DNA from: Gemmatimonadota bacterium
GTDB taxonomy: Bacteria; Gemmatimonadota; Gemmatimonadetes; Palauibacterales; Palauibacteraceae
Assembly (NCBI GenBank): GCA_022820995.1
Contig: JAJEEM010000001.1
Coordinates: forward strand, 1 to 64,000
Direction of reading: 5' to 3'
DNA length: 64,000 nt
The first letter of the stretch is position 1. Each line of letters starts with the position of its first letter. The position numbers and the translations under genes were made by a program. Shown here one piece after another: positions 26,537 through 37,627 of this stretch. Under the pieces are notes generated by a model. It worked only from the letters and a program-made list of their open reading frames with translations, made no database searches and was not told the DNA's origin.

Positions 26537-28122
26537 AGGACCTGAAAGAGACCCCGCTATTCGAGGAACACGTCCGGCTCGGCGGGAAGATCGTCCCCTT
26601 CGCCGGCTACGCGATGCCCGTCCAGTATCCGACCGGCATCAGGGCCGAACACCGTGCCGTGCGCGAGAAGGCGGGCCTGTTCGACGTCTCCCACATGGGA
26701 GAGTTCCGCGTGCGCGGCGAAGGCGCACAGGCGTTCGTGGCCTACGCGACGACGAACGATCCTTCGGGCCTGGAGCCGGGAGACGCGCAGTACAGCGCGA
26801 TGTGCCACGCGACCGGCGGCGTGATCGACGACCTCATCGTCTACTGCATGGGCGAGGCGGATTATCGACTCGTCGTGAACGCGGCCAACATGGCGAAGGA
26901 TTGGGCGCACCTCAGCGGGCTCGCGCAGGACTTCGACGTGGAGATGACGGACGAGAGCGATGAGATCGCCCTCCTCGCCCTCCAGGGGCCCCTCGCCGAG
27001 GTGATGCTGGAGCCGCTGACCGAGTACCCGCTGGCGGACATCGAGTACTACCGGTTCGCGCACGGCGAGGTGGCCGGCGCACCGTGTATCATCAGCCGGA
27101 CCGGGTACACGGGCGAGATCGGATTCGAACTCTACCTGCCCAACGAGTACGCGGTGCCGACGTGGCGGGCGCTGGTCGAGGCCGGCGCCGTCCCCACGGG
27201 TCTGGGGGCCCGGGATTCGCTCCGGCTCGAGATGGGGTACGCGCTCTACGGAAACGACGTGGACGACGAAACGACCGCGCTCGAGGCCGGCCTCGGGTGG
27301 CTCGTGAAGCACGCGAAGGGCGACTTCATGGGCGGGGAGGCGCTGGCGGCGCAGCGCGCCGAGGGTCTCACCCGTCAGCTGCGCTTCCTGCGACTGCTGG
27401 AACGGGGCTTCCCCAGGGCGGGCTACGACGTGTGCTTCAAGGGCGAGACCGTCGGGAGCGTGCGAAGCGGCACCGTGAGCCCCTCGATGGGCCACGGGAT
27501 CGCCACCGCGTACCTGCCGGTCGAAGCCGGCATCGGCGATGCGGTCGAGATCATGATCCGGGGGAAGGGGATCGCGGCCGAGGTCGTGCGTCCGCCCTTC
27601 TACCCGCGCGGCTCGCTGCACCGCATCGCGCCGCGGATCGCGGTCGTGACGGTGTCCGACGGCGTGTTCGCCGGAGAGCGGGCAGATGGCTCCGGGGATC
27701 TCATCAAGACATGGGTCAGGCGGTCCGCGTACTCGCTCGCCGGCGCGGACGTCGTGCCCGACGAAGGCGAGGCCATTGCCGCGCGGCTCCTGCACTGGTG
27801 CGATGTGCAGGGGGTCGACGTCGTCCTCACGACCGGCGGCACCGGGCTCGCCCCGCGCGACGTGACCCCGGAGGCGACGCGCACCGTCCTGGAACGCGAA
27901 GCGCCGGGGATCGCCGAGATGCTGCGGCGCATCGGCGCCGAATCCACACCGTACGCCGCGCTTGGCCGCGGGCTGGCCGGCATTCGCGGCGAGACGCTCA
28001 TCGTCAATCTGCCGGGAAGCCCGCAGGGCGTCTCCGAAGGCCTCGCCGCTCTCGAGCCGGTCGTCGACCACGCCGTCGACCTCCTGCGCGGCGATACCGT
28101 GCACGCGTCTCCCGGCGGCTGA
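26533..28122 (+). CDS. gcvT: Aminomethyltransferase GcvT fused to a MogA/MoaB molybdopterin domain
   Basis: This 529-residue protein has two parts. Residues 1-360 are a complete glycine-cleavage T protein, which moves the aminomethyl carbon to tetrahydrofolate: [41 protein letters not shown], and the usual C-terminal end [11 protein letters not shown]. Residues ~366-525 continue in the same frame, with a 5-6 residue linker, into a MogA/MoaB-like fold: [10 protein letters not shown], then [17 protein letters not shown] (TTGGTG at 433-438) and [12 protein letters not shown]. That family adenylylates or binds molybdopterin. I know of no standard pairing of these functions. No gcvH, gcvP or moa genes are adjacent. 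GTG start from GTGA overlap with argF. Confidence 0.87.
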   Translation: MKDLKETPLFEEHVRLGGKIVPFAGYAMPVQYPTGIRAEHRAVREKAGLFDVSHMGEFRVRGEGAQAFVAYATTNDPSGLEPGDAQYSAMCHATGGVIDDLIVYCMGEADYRLVVNAANMAKDWAHLSGLAQDFDVEMTDESDEIALLALQGPLAEVMLEPLTEYPLADIEYYRFAHGEVAGAPCIISRTGYTGEIGFELYLPNEYAVPTWRALVEAGAVPTGLGARDSLRLEMGYALYGNDVDDETTALEAGLGWLVKHAKGDFMGGEALAAQRAEGLTRQLRFLRLLERGFPRAGYDVCFKGETVGSVRSGTVSPSMGHGIATAYLPVEAGIGDAVEIMIRGKGIAAEVVRPPFYPRGSLHRIAPRIAVVTVSDGVFAGERADGSGDLIKTWVRRSAYSLAGADVVPDEGEAIAARLLHWCDVQGVDVVLTTGGTGLAPRDVTPEATRTVLEREAPGIAEMLRRIGAESTPYAALGRGLAGIRGETLIVNLPGSPQGVSEGLAALEPVVDHAVDLLRGDTVHASPGG

Positions 28123-29759
28123 TGGCGCGCGTCTTCGTTGACGGGCGCGCGGTCGAGGCCGCCATCGCCGTTCGCCAGGCAGCGCAGGCCGATGGACACG
28201 AGGTCGAGTTCGTGGAGTCCGTGCGCGAACTCGAGGGACGACTGGGCGGGGCGGCCGAGGTCGCCCTGGTCCTCACGGGCCCTCCCGACGAAGCGCGCGC
28301 CGCCGCGATGCGCGGCCTGTTCGAGGCGGAGATCCCGCGTCCCCCCGTGCTCGGACTCACGGAGGAGACCCACCCCGACGCGCGCCGGCAGCTCGCACGG
28401 TCCTGCGATCTCGATGAGGCGCTCTCGCTTCCCGTCGATCCCGACGAGATGCGGGTCGTCCTGCAGACGCACCTCGACCGCTACGACCTCCAGCGAAAGA
28501 CGGGGATCATCGGGCGCACCGAGGCCGTGCGCGAGATCCTCGAGCGGGTGCACATGATCGCTCCCGTGATGAGCACCGTCCTCCTCACCGGCGAGAGCGG
28601 AACCGGAAAGGAACTCGTGGCGCGCGCCTTCCACCGGCTCTCCCCGAGGCGCGCCAGGGCCTTCATCGCGGTGAACTGCGCCGCCCTCCCCGAGTCGCTG
28701 CTCGAATCCGAACTGTTCGGGCACGAGAAGGGCGCCTTCACCGGAGCGACCTCGCTGCGGCGGGGCATGTTCGAACTTGCCGATGGCGGCACGCTTCTCC
28801 TCGACGAGATCGCCGAGATGCCGCTCCCCACCCAGACGCGGCTCCTGAGGATTCTCGAGAGTCGCCGCTTCATGAGGGTGGGCGGGGACCACGAGATCCA
28901 GGTCAGCGTGCGCGTCGTCGCCGCCACGAACCGCGACCTCAGGCAGGCCGTCGAGACGGGGGAGTTCCGCCGCGACCTGTACTACCGTCTCAACGTCCTC
29001 AGCGTCCACGTCCCCCCGCTCCGGGAACGCCGCCGCGACATCCCCGTCCTCATCCGCCGCTTCATCTCGGAGTTCAGCCGCCAGCACGACCGGGAGTTCC
29101 GCGGACTCGCCCCGGAAGCGCTCCAGATCCTCCTCGACTACGACTGGCCGGGGAACGTCCGTGAACTCCGCAACCTGATCGAGTCCATGGTCGTGCTCGC
29201 GCCCGGCTCCGTCATTCGTTCGGAGGACATCCCGCCCGAGATCCGGTCCGGCGGCGTTAGCCTCGTGCCGGTGCCCCACCTCCCGGTCCCCTCCATCGAA
29301 GCCGGCTCCGGGCGCGTCCCGGGCCCGCCGCAGCTCGAGTTCGTGTTCCGCACGCTCGTCGACCTAAAGGTGGACATCGACGACCTGCGGCGGGACTTCG
29401 AGGCCTACAAGTCGGGCGCTCGCCAACTCCCCGCAGCCCCTTCCCGGCGCGGGGCGGGAGAAGGCATCGAGGACGCGATCGAGATCGACATCACCGACGC
29501 GGTCGACGCGATCGATGCCGTCGATGCGATCGATGCGACCGGGTCCGAAATCGTCTCGCCGGTGCAGGACGGCTCCGACCCGGAGGAGGCGGACATGATC
29601 GCGATCCGGCCCGGGATGACGATGGAGGAGATCGAGCGCGAGGCGATCATCGCCGTGCTCCGCCAGTCCGGCGGCAACCGGCGCAGGGCCGCGGAGGCTC
29701 TGGGCATCGGCGAGCGCACGATCTACCGCAAGATCCGGAAGTACGGCATCGAACACTAG
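28122..29759 (+). CDS. Sigma-54-dependent transcriptional activator (NtrC family)
   Basis: This 545-residue protein has an N-terminal receiver-like domain (~1-120), where I find no clear acidic pocket or phospho-acceptor Asp. A complete AAA+ sigma-54 activator domain follows (~128-365), with Walker A GESGTGKE, the sigma-54-contacting GAFTGA loop, and GGTLLLDEIAEMP. The C-terminus has a Fis-type helix-turn-helix (NRRRAAEALGIGERTIYRKIRKY). A linker of ~120 residues separates the AAA+ domain and the HTH and includes a repeated AVDAID segment. The start overlaps the gcvT stop (TGATG). No partner histidine kinase is nearby. Target promoters are unknown. Confidence 0.88.
   Translation: MARVFVDGRAVEAAIAVRQAAQADGHEVEFVESVRELEGRLGGAAEVALVLTGPPDEARAAAMRGLFEAEIPRPPVLGLTEETHPDARRQLARSCDLDEALSLPVDPDEMRVVLQTHLDRYDLQRKTGIIGRTEAVREILERVHMIAPVMSTVLLTGESGTGKELVARAFHRLSPRRARAFIAVNCAALPESLLESELFGHEKGAFTGATSLRRGMFELADGGTLLLDEIAEMPLPTQTRLLRILESRRFMRVGGDHEIQVSVRVVAATNRDLRQAVETGEFRRDLYYRLNVLSVHVPPLRERRRDIPVLIRRFISEFSRQHDREFRGLAPEALQILLDYDWPGNVRELRNLIESMVVLAPGSVIRSEDIPPEIRSGGVSLVPVPHLPVPSIEAGSGRVPGPPQLEFVFRTLVDLKVDIDDLRRDFEAYKSGARQLPAAPSRRGAGEGIEDAIEIDITDAVDAIDAVDAIDATGSEIVSPVQDGSDPEEADMIAIRPGMTMEEIEREAIIAVLRQSGGNRRRAAEALGIGERTIYRKIRKYGIEH
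29496..29540 (+). repeat. Short GAT-rich tandem coding repeat in the regulator linker
   Basis: The stretch is built of repeats of (GAC/GAT)GC(G/C)(G/A)T(C)GA units encoding AVDAIDAVDAIDA between the AAA+ and HTH domains. The repeats are nearly identical in DNA, so the length may vary between strains by slippage. Confidence 0.6.
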
Positions 29760-29821
29760 CGTGGCGTTCTACACTGCCGCCGCGTCCCGCACCGGTCGGC
29801 CCGGGCGCCGGAGCGGAAGTG

Positions 29822-30442
29822 TTAGCCGGGCTCCGCCTCGGCGAGGAGGGCGGCGATGCTCTCCCGCAGCGTGTCGACTCCGGCGCCCGTGCGCGCGGAC
29901 GTCTCGACCAGCTGATCCGCATCGAGTTCGAGCGCCTCGCGCAGCTCCTTCGTCGCCCGCCGGCGCCCGGACCGGTTCAGCTTGTCGGCCTTCGTGAGCG
30001 CGAAGAGCGTCGGCGTCCCCGTCGCCCCCAGGAACTCGATCATCCGCTCATCGTCGTCCGTGAGTCCGCGGCGCGCATCCACGAGCAGCACGAGTCCGAG
30101 CAGCTTCGGCGTCCGGCGCAGATACCGGTCGATCAGCCGTCCCCACTTCTCCCGCACCGTCTTCGGCGCCTGCGCGAACCCGTAGCCCGGCAGATCGACG
30201 AGCATGTAGCGGTCGTCGACGAGGAAGAAGTTGATCTCGCGCGTGCGCCCGGGCTGCTTCGAGGTTCGCGCGAGGCTCTTCCGTCCCACGAGCCGGTTGA
30301 GCAGCGAGGACTTCCCGACGTTCGAGCGCCCGGCGATCGCGATCTGGGGGAGGTCGCGCGGCGGCTTCTGGCCGGCCGCGCCGATGGCGCCGACAAACTC
30401 GACCGTCCTGACACGCGCGACGCCCCGGTCCGTCGGCGGCAC
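29822..30442 (-). CDS. engB: Ribosome-biogenesis GTPase EngB (YsxC/YihA)
   Basis: This 206-residue GTPase has G1 GRSNVGKSSLLNRL, the switch/G2 region with RTSKQPGRTREINFF, G3 VDLPGYGFA, G4 LTKADKLNR and G5 TSARTGAG. It acts in assembly of the large ribosomal subunit. It is the last gene of the tig-clpP-clpX-engB unit, 7 bases after the clpX stop, and converges on the sigma-54 regulator gene. Confidence 0.94.
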   Translation of the reverse strand: MPPTDRGVARVRTVEFVGAIGAAGQKPPRDLPQIAIAGRSNVGKSSLLNRLVGRKSLARTSKQPGRTREINFFLVDDRYMLVDLPGYGFAQAPKTVREKWGRLIDRYLRRTPKLLGLVLLVDARRGLTDDDERMIEFLGATGTPTLFALTKADKLNRSGRRRATKELREALELDADQLVETSARTGAGVDTLRESIAALLAEAEPG

Positions 30443-30449
30443 TGGCCCG

Positions 30450-31697
<1,248 letters not shown>

Positions 31698-31732
31698 CGT
31701 CGCCTCCCCTCGGTCCCTCGGGTCGCCCGGCG

Positions 31733-32368
31733 CTACTTCGCCACGGCGGGGCCGCGTCGGCCGTTCTTGCCGTCAACCTCCGCCTCCCGCACGACCACGA
31801 GATCGATGAGCCCGTAATCCCGCGCCTCCTCGGGGGACATGAAGCGGTCGCGGTCGACATCCTCGGCGATCCGATCGAGATCCTGCCCGGTGTGTTCGGC
31901 GAGAATCCGGTTCAGCCGCTCACGGGCGTTGAGGATTTCCTTCGCCTGGATCTCGATGTCCGCCGCCGTCCCGTAGGAGCCGCCGGAAGGCTGGTGGATC
32001 ATGATCCGCGCGTTCGGCAGCGAGCGCCGTCTGCCGGGCGTGCCGGCGGCGAGCAGGAACGCTCCCATCGACGCCGCCATCCCCATGCACATCGTCGCCA
32101 CCGGGGCGTTCAGGAACTGCATCGTGTCGTAGATCGCGAGTCCCGCCTGGACGCTCCCCCCCGGCGAGTTGATGTAGATGTTGATCTCGCGCTCCGGGTT
32201 GTCCGCCTCAAGGAAGAGCAGCTGGGCGATCACCACGTTCGCCACATCGTCGTTGATCGGAGCTCCGAGGAAGACGATCCGGTCCATGAGGAGGCGCGAG
32301 AAGATGTCGTACGTGCGTTCCCCGCGGCTTGACCGTTCGATGACGTACGGTGCGAATATCGTGCTCAA
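31733..32368 (-). CDS. clpP: ATP-dependent Clp protease proteolytic subunit ClpP
   Basis: This 211-residue serine protease has catalytic Ser in [11 protein letters not shown], His in MIHQPSGG and Asp in the [17 protein letters not shown] region. The N-terminal segment [19 protein letters not shown] matches mature ClpP with almost no propeptide. It lies between tig and clpX, the classic arrangement. Confidence 0.96.
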   Translation of the reverse strand: MSTIFAPYVIERSSRGERTYDIFSRLLMDRIVFLGAPINDDVANVVIAQLLFLEADNPEREINIYINSPGGSVQAGLAIYDTMQFLNAPVATMCMGMAASMGAFLLAAGTPGRRRSLPNARIMIHQPSGGSYGTAADIEIQAKEILNARERLNRILAEHTGQDLDRIAEDVDRDRFMSPEEARDYGLIDLVVVREAEVDGKNGRRGPAVAK

Positions 32369-32398
32369 ATCAGTCCCTCACGTGGTTTGCGAAGCCCA

Positions 32399-33670
32399 TC
32401 AGCTCACGTCCGAGCCGTCGATCAGAAATCGGAACGCCTTGTCGATGGCGAAACGGCGGCGGAGCGGGTCGAGCTGCTTCTCCTTCGCGAGCTGCCGGCG
32501 CGTCTCCACCAGGCTCTTGCCCCTCGCCTTCCCCAGTTCCGACAGGCGCTCGTCGAACTCCTCGCTCGACAGATCGAGTCCCTGATCCTCGATGAGTCGC
32601 TCGAGCACCAGATCCCGCTTTATCTGACGCTCCACCTGGGGGGCTACGGACTTGCGGGCCTCTTCGACCTGCTCGGGATCCGCTCCCTCGGGGGCGTCGA
32701 TCACCCGGTCAAGATAACGCGACGTGAGACTCGGCGGCACCTCGAAGGCGTTGGCTTCGATCACCGCGTCGAGGAGTCGCTCGCCGACCTCCTCGTCCGC
32801 CTGACGTTCACCCCGCGCCAGGAGTTCCTTCTCGACCGCTTCGCGAAGTTCCGCCAGTGACCCGAAATTGCCGATCTCGCTCGCGAAATCGTCCGTGAGA
32901 TCCGGGAGCTCGCTGGCGCGGACCTCGTCGAGACGGATCTGCAGCGAACGGGTGGTTCCGGCGAGTTCCGCGGCCCCGAAGTCGTCCGGGTAGGAGACCG
33001 TGAACGTGCCTTCCTCGCCGGGCGCCAGCGCAAGGATCGCGTCTTCCACGTCCGGAATCGCGTAGCCCGCGCCCAGTTCGAACCGGTACGGTTTCTCCGC
33101 GCCGCCGCCGCCCCCCTCGCGTTCCCTGATGGCCACGGCGACGACGTCCCCGTTCCGCGGCGCCCGGTCCACGGGCTGGAGCACGGCGTTTTCCTTGCGG
33201 ATGTTCTCGACGACCTCATCGACGTCCGCGTCCTCGACCGCCACCTCGCGCCGCTTGACCCGGAACCCTCCGGTCCGCGCGAGTTCGACCACCGGCATCA
33301 CTTCCACGTCGATGCGGAAGGAGAGTCGCTCTCCCGGCCGGTAATCCAGTTCGCTCACCACGGGTTCGCCGATCGTGGAGAGGTCGTGCCGCTGCACGGC
33401 GTTCCGGTACGCCCGGTTGACGAGCGCATCGACCGTCCGTTCGTCGATGAGGGGCCCGTAGCGCTCCTCGATGATCCGCACAGGGACCTTCCCCTTCCGG
33501 AATCCCTTGATGCGGGTCGTCTTCCGGAGTCTGGCGGCTTCGCGGCGACGCGCCGCCGCGACCTGCGCGGGGTCCACGGACACATCGAGACGCCGCAGGT
33601 AGTCGTTCTCCCGCTTGATCGCGATGTCGAAAGGATCCGTCGCGGTGGCTTGTGAATCGGCTGCGGTCAA
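32399..33670 (-). CDS. tig: Trigger factor
   Basis: This 423-residue ribosome-bound chaperone and prolyl isomerase has the N-terminal ribosome-docking signature IKGFRKGKVPVRII, a central FKBP-type PPIase domain (~155-245, containing GDVVAVAIRE and PGEEGTFTV) and a C-terminal helical chaperone domain. The frame is open further upstream, but that region is the tRNA-Leu gene, so the start must be downstream of it. The TTG at 33670 is the best option, with a GGGAG site ~11 bases before it. First gene of the tig-clpP-clpX-engB unit. Confidence 0.92.
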   Translation of the reverse strand: MTAADSQATATDPFDIAIKRENDYLRRLDVSVDPAQVAAARRREAARLRKTTRIKGFRKGKVPVRIIEERYGPLIDERTVDALVNRAYRNAVQRHDLSTIGEPVVSELDYRPGERLSFRIDVEVMPVVELARTGGFRVKRREVAVEDADVDEVVENIRKENAVLQPVDRAPRNGDVVAVAIREREGGGGGAEKPYRFELGAGYAIPDVEDAILALAPGEEGTFTVSYPDDFGAAELAGTTRSLQIRLDEVRASELPDLTDDFASEIGNFGSLAELREAVEKELLARGERQADEEVGERLLDAVIEANAFEVPPSLTSRYLDRVIDAPEGADPEQVEEARKSVAPQVERQIKRDLVLERLIEDQGLDLSSEEFDERLSELGKARGKSLVETRRQLAKEKQLDPLRRRFAIDKAFRFLIDGSDVS

Positions 33671-33717
33671 GGTCGGTATGGCTCCCGCTCGTGTCCTGCT
33701 GCCTTCGAGTGGCGAAG

Positions 33718-33800
33718 TGCGAAAGGGGGGATTCGAACCCCCACGGCCATGGGCCACCAGCTCCTAAGGCTGGCGCGTCTGCCAGTTCCGCCACTTTCGC
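33718..33800 (-). tRNA. tRNA-Leu (anticodon UAG)
   Basis: A full cloverleaf is visible on the minus strand: acceptor arms GCGAAAG/CTTTCGC, D-arm with TGGCAGACGCGCCA, anticodon stem CCAGC/GCTGG with loop CTTAGGA giving anticodon TAG, a long variable arm typical of class II tRNAs, and the TPsiC arm with GGTTCGAATCC. The 3' CCA is not encoded. It sits just upstream of tig, on the same strand. Confidence 0.95.
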
Positions 33801-33905
33801 GCGACTCCGCGCGGCGCGGCGCGACGCCGGATCGGGCGGGAATCTCGGGACCGGGTGGGGCAGGGGCAAGCAAGCGCCCGCCCCCGCCCGTTCGGCCCCG
33901 GCGGT

Positions 33906-35540
33906 TCAACGCTCCGGAATCACGACGCTCCGGAACTGGCTCTGCCGCCCCCCATCAGGCGTGCGGAAGCTGAACTGCAGGCTCACGGCGTCACCGGATC
34001 CGAGTCCGGAGATGATTCGCTCGTAGTCGGCCCGCGTGCGGACCGCCTCGCCGTTGATGTCGACGATGAGCGCGCCGGGAAGGATGCCCGCCCGTCCCAC
34101 CGCGCCACGCGAATCGGCGTCGACGATGACGACGCCCGCGAATCCGGGATCGACCCGGTAGCGGTCATGGCCCGCTTCCAGTTGCGCGTCATCCCGAACC
34201 TCGAGGCCGAGGACGTCGCCCGTCGGTTCGGGCGCTTCGGGGCGCACCGCGATCCGGGGAGGCAGATCGCTCTCCGCCGGGATGAGACGGACGCGCGCCC
34301 GGTCGCGCTCCAGGGTGGCGCGGCGCACGACGTCCAGTTCCACCGTCTCCCCCGGCTCGAAAGCGCGGATCCGCCGCTGAAGCTCCGACACGCCGGAGAC
34401 GGGTTGTCCAGCCACGCCCACGATGACGTCACCGCCCTCGAGTCCGGCCAGCCGCGCGGGACTGTCATCGAAGGAAAAGGTCTGGATCTTCGCCCCCCCG
34501 ACTCGATCGAGACCGTAGAAGGCGGCGTCCGCAGCATTGACGTCCGTGATCGAGACGCCGATGAGGGCCCGGCGGACCTCCCCGAACTCGATGAGATCGT
34601 CGACGACCTCCCGCGCGAGTTCGATCGGCACGGCGAAACCGTACCCCTGGTAATTCCCGGACGTCGAGAGAATCGCGGTGTTGATGCCGATCACCTCCCC
34701 CGCGGAATTCACGAGCGGCCCGCCCGAATTGCCCCGGTTGATGACCGCGTCCGTCTGGATGAAGTCCTCGATCGCGAGGGGGGAGCTGTTCTGCAGAATC
34801 CGGATGTTCCGCCCCTTGGCGGAGACGATCCCCGCGGTCACCGAAGAGAGGAGCGGTCCCGTCTGCGTGCGGAACCCGGGGCTCCCGATGGCGAGCACCC
34901 ACTCCCCGACCGCCGTCTCGTCGCTGGATCCGATCGGCAGGACGGCGATGTCGTCCACGTCGAGGCGAAGCAGCGCCACGTCCGTCTGCGGATCTCGCCC
35001 CACGAGTTCCACATCCTCGAACACCCGTCCGTCGTGGAGTTCGATGTCGATGCGCTCGGCGCCCGCGACGACGTGATTGTTCGTGACCACGTAACCGTCC
35101 TCGGAGACGATGAACCCGGATCCGCTCCAGGAGTCCCTTCGCACGGGCGGGTCGGCCTCGGGCGGCGCATCGTCGGCCGGGGGTTCATCGCCGGAGGGCG
35201 GCCGGACGCCGGGCGGGAACTCGAAGCCGGGGGGAAACTCGAAACCGGGCGGGAACTCGAAACCGGGCGGGAAGTCGGCCGTGCTCACCTCCCGGACGGC
35301 CGTGAGGTAGATGGTCACGACGGCGGGAGCCACGCGCCGGGCCACTTGGGAGAAGCCGTCCTCCATCGTCACCGCGGTGCCCGAGGGGGCTCCGATCACC
35401 CACCCCGGATCGCTGTCCGTGTCCGCCGCGATCGAAACCGGCGTCAGGTCCAGCACCGAAGCCAGCCCCACGCCGAACGCGAACGCGATCGCCGTGGCGA
35501 TCAGCAGATTCAGTCGAGTACGCAACGATTCGCTCATCAC
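33906..35540 (-). CDS. HtrA/DegP-type periplasmic serine protease
   Basis: This 544-residue envelope protease has an N-terminal membrane anchor (LLIATAIAFAFGVGLASVL), a trypsin-like domain with His in VTNNHVV, Asp in DPQTDVALLRLD and Ser in RGNSGGPLV, then two PDZ domains (~335-425 and ~445-540). Between the anchor and the protease domain is a Pro/Phe/Gly repeat (PPGFEF copies) and an acidic Pro-rich stretch, residues ~95-135. It degrades or refolds damaged envelope proteins. It is downstream of dnaK on the same strand, separated by a hairpin. Confidence 0.93.
   Translation of the reverse strand: MMSESLRTRLNLLIATAIAFAFGVGLASVLDLTPVSIAADTDSDPGWVIGAPSGTAVTMEDGFSQVARRVAPAVVTIYLTAVREVSTADFPPGFEFPPGFEFPPGFEFPPGVRPPSGDEPPADDAPPEADPPVRRDSWSGSGFIVSEDGYVVTNNHVVAGAERIDIELHDGRVFEDVELVGRDPQTDVALLRLDVDDIAVLPIGSSDETAVGEWVLAIGSPGFRTQTGPLLSSVTAGIVSAKGRNIRILQNSSPLAIEDFIQTDAVINRGNSGGPLVNSAGEVIGINTAILSTSGNYQGYGFAVPIELAREVVDDLIEFGEVRRALIGVSITDVNAADAAFYGLDRVGGAKIQTFSFDDSPARLAGLEGGDVIVGVAGQPVSGVSELQRRIRAFEPGETVELDVVRRATLERDRARVRLIPAESDLPPRIAVRPEAPEPTGDVLGLEVRDDAQLEAGHDRYRVDPGFAGVVIVDADSRGAVGRAGILPGALIVDINGEAVRTRADYERIISGLGSGDAVSLQFSFRTPDGGRQSQFRSVVIPER
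35211..35276 (-). repeat. 18-bp tandem repeat encoding PPGFEF in the HtrA linker
   Basis: Just under four copies of an 18-bp unit (GGGCGGGAACTCGAAACC on the plus strand, with small variations) encode repeated hexapeptides PPGFEF between the membrane anchor and the catalytic domain. The unit is in frame, so copy-number change would alter linker length without breaking the gene. Confidence 0.85.
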
Positions 35541-35617
35541 TCTGTCTCCCTCATCACCGGCCGCGACTCCACGGCCGAAGAACCCAATATAGCGGACCGA
35601 ACCATGGGATGAACGGC

Positions 35618-35657
35618 GCGCGACCCGGGGTTGCCCGTGGACGCCCCCGGGTCGCGC
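35618..35657 (-). terminator. Hairpin downstream of dnaK
   Basis: A perfect 13-bp stem (GCGCGACCCGGGG with its complement at 35645-35657) and a 14-base loop lie 24-63 bases after the dnaK stop and before htrA. No T-run follows on the minus strand, so termination may be partial or Rho-assisted. Confidence 0.5.
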
Positions 35658-35680
35658 GGTGAGATGTTCCCGGCGGAGGC

Positions 35681-37627
35681 CTACTTGTCGTCGGACTCCT
35701 CGACGATCTCGTAGTCCGCCTCGACGACGTCCTCGTCACCGGCGTCGTCCGCCTCAACCTCGACTTCGGCCTCCTCGTCGCCCGCGCCCGGCATGTCGCC
35801 CGGCGAGGCGTCGGCTCCCATCCCGGCCGCGGCGTACATCTTCTGCGCCGCCGCGCCGACCGCTTCCTGGATGGCCGTGGCGGCCGCCGCCACCTCCTCG
35901 GTGTCGTCCTGCTTCAGCGCGGCCCGTCCCCGCTCCAGCGTCTCCTCGATCGCGGACCGGTCCGCGTCGTCGAGCGACTCCTTCCAGTCCTCGAGGTTCT
36001 TCTCCGTCTGGTACACGAGAGAGTCGAGCCGGTTGCGGGCCTCGACGGTCTCGCGACGCTCCTGGTCCTCCGCCGCGTGCGATTCCGCGTCCCTCACCAT
36101 GCTCTCGATCTCGGCGTCGGAGAGCCCCGAAGACGCCTCGATGCGGATCTTCTGCTCCTTGCCCGTCGCCTTGTCCCTCGCGCTCACGTGCAGAATGCCG
36201 TTCGCGTCGATGTCGAAGGTGACCTCGACCTGGGGCACGCCGCGCGGCGCGGGCGGGAGGCCGGTGAGCTGGAAGCGGCCGATCGTCTTGTTGCCGCTCG
36301 CCATCTTCCGCTCGCCCTGGAGCACGTGGATGTCGACCGTGTTCTGGTTGTCCTCCGCGGTCGAGAAGATCTCCGACTTCTTCGTGGGAATCGTCGTGTT
36401 GCGCTCGATGAGCGACGTCATGACGCCGCCCAGCGTCTCGATCCCGAGCGAGAGCGGGGTCACGTCGAGGAGGAGGACGTCCTTCACGTCGCCCCCGAGC
36501 ACGCCGCCCTGGATCGCGGCCCCGATGCCGACGACTTCGTCCGGGTTCACGCCCTTGTGCGGGTCCTGGCCGAAGAACTCCTTCACGACGTCCTGGATCT
36601 TGGGGATCCGGGTCGAGCCGCCGACGAGAATGACCTCGTCGATCTCGTCGACCGAGAGACCGGCGTCCGCCAGCGCCTTCTCCATCGGCGGGATCGTGCG
36701 CTGGATCAGGTCGTCCACCAGCTGCTCGAACTTCGCCCGCGTGAGGGCGAGGTTGAGGTGCTTGGGTCCCGACGCGTCGGCGGTGATGAAGGGGAGGTTG
36801 ATGTCCGTCTGCATCGTGGAGCTGAGTTCGATCTTCGCCTTCTCCGCCGCCTCCTTGAGGCGCTGCAGGGCCATCGGGTCCGCCGAAAGATCGATCCCCT
36901 GGTCCTTCTTGAACTCTTCCACGAGCCAGTTGATGAGGCGCTGGTCGAAATCGTCTCCGCCGAGATGCGTGTCGCCGTTGGTGGCCTTCACCTCGAACAC
37001 GCCGTCCCCGAGTTCGAGTACGGAAATGTCGTAGGTGCCGCCGCCGAGGTCGAACACGGCGATCTTCTCGTCCGACTTCTTGTCGAGGCCGTAGGCGAGC
37101 GCCGCCGCCGTCGGCTCGTTGATGATCCGGCGGACCGTGAGGCCGGCCACGCGGCCCGCATCCTTCGTCGCCTGGCGCTGGGCGTCGTTGAAGTAGGCCG
37201 GGACCGTGATCACCGCCTCGGTCACTTCCTGTCCCAGGTAGTCCTCGGCCGTCTGCTTCATCTTCTGCAGCACCATGGCCGAGAGTTCGGGCGGCGTGAA
37301 GGTCTTGTCCGCGTGCGCAATCCGCACCTGGACGCGGTCCTGGTTGTCGCCCTGGATGTCGTAGGTGACGAGCTTCATCTCCTCGCCCACCTCGGACCGC
37401 TTGCGGCCCATGAAGCGCTTGATCGAGGCGACGGTGTTGAGCGGGTTCGTGACGGCCTGCCGCTTGGCGACCTGTCCGACGAGCCGCTCGCCCTCCTTCG
37501 TGAACGCGACCACCGAGGGCGTCGTGCGCGCGCCCTCCGCGCTCGGGATGACGACGGGGTCTCCACCTTCCATGACGGCGACGACCGAGTTCGTCGTCCC
37601 GAGATCGATTCCGATGATCTTGCCCAT
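35681..37627 (-). CDS. dnaK: Chaperone protein DnaK (Hsp70)
   Basis: This 648-residue Hsp70 begins [18 protein letters not shown], the phosphate-1 motif. [18 protein letters not shown] (phosphate-2) and [13 protein letters not shown] follow, then the substrate-binding domain ([16 protein letters not shown]) and a C-terminal helical lid ending in an acidic tail ([13 protein letters not shown]). The ATG at 37627 has an AAGGAA-type site; longer in-frame starts do not fit the family. No dnaJ, grpE or hrcA is adjacent. I found no good CIRCE element upstream. Confidence 0.97.
   Translation of the reverse strand: MGKIIGIDLGTTNSVVAVMEGGDPVVIPSAEGARTTPSVVAFTKEGERLVGQVAKRQAVTNPLNTVASIKRFMGRKRSEVGEEMKLVTYDIQGDNQDRVQVRIAHADKTFTPPELSAMVLQKMKQTAEDYLGQEVTEAVITVPAYFNDAQRQATKDAGRVAGLTVRRIINEPTAAALAYGLDKKSDEKIAVFDLGGGTYDISVLELGDGVFEVKATNGDTHLGGDDFDQRLINWLVEEFKKDQGIDLSADPMALQRLKEAAEKAKIELSSTMQTDINLPFITADASGPKHLNLALTRAKFEQLVDDLIQRTIPPMEKALADAGLSVDEIDEVILVGGSTRIPKIQDVVKEFFGQDPHKGVNPDEVVGIGAAIQGGVLGGDVKDVLLLDVTPLSLGIETLGGVMTSLIERNTTIPTKKSEIFSTAEDNQNTVDIHVLQGERKMASGNKTIGRFQLTGLPPAPRGVPQVEVTFDIDANGILHVSARDKATGKEQKIRIEASSGLSDAEIESMVRDAESHAAEDQERRETVEARNRLDSLVYQTEKNLEDWKESLDDADRSAIEETLERGRAALKQDDTEEVAAAATAIQEAVGAAAQKMYAAAGMGADASPGDMPGAGDEEAEVEVEADDAGDEDVVEADYEIVEESDDK

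Noticed and set aside
33671-33757. Longer N-terminus for trigger factor
   Set aside because: This part of the open frame lies over or next to the tRNA-Leu gene and does not match the family.
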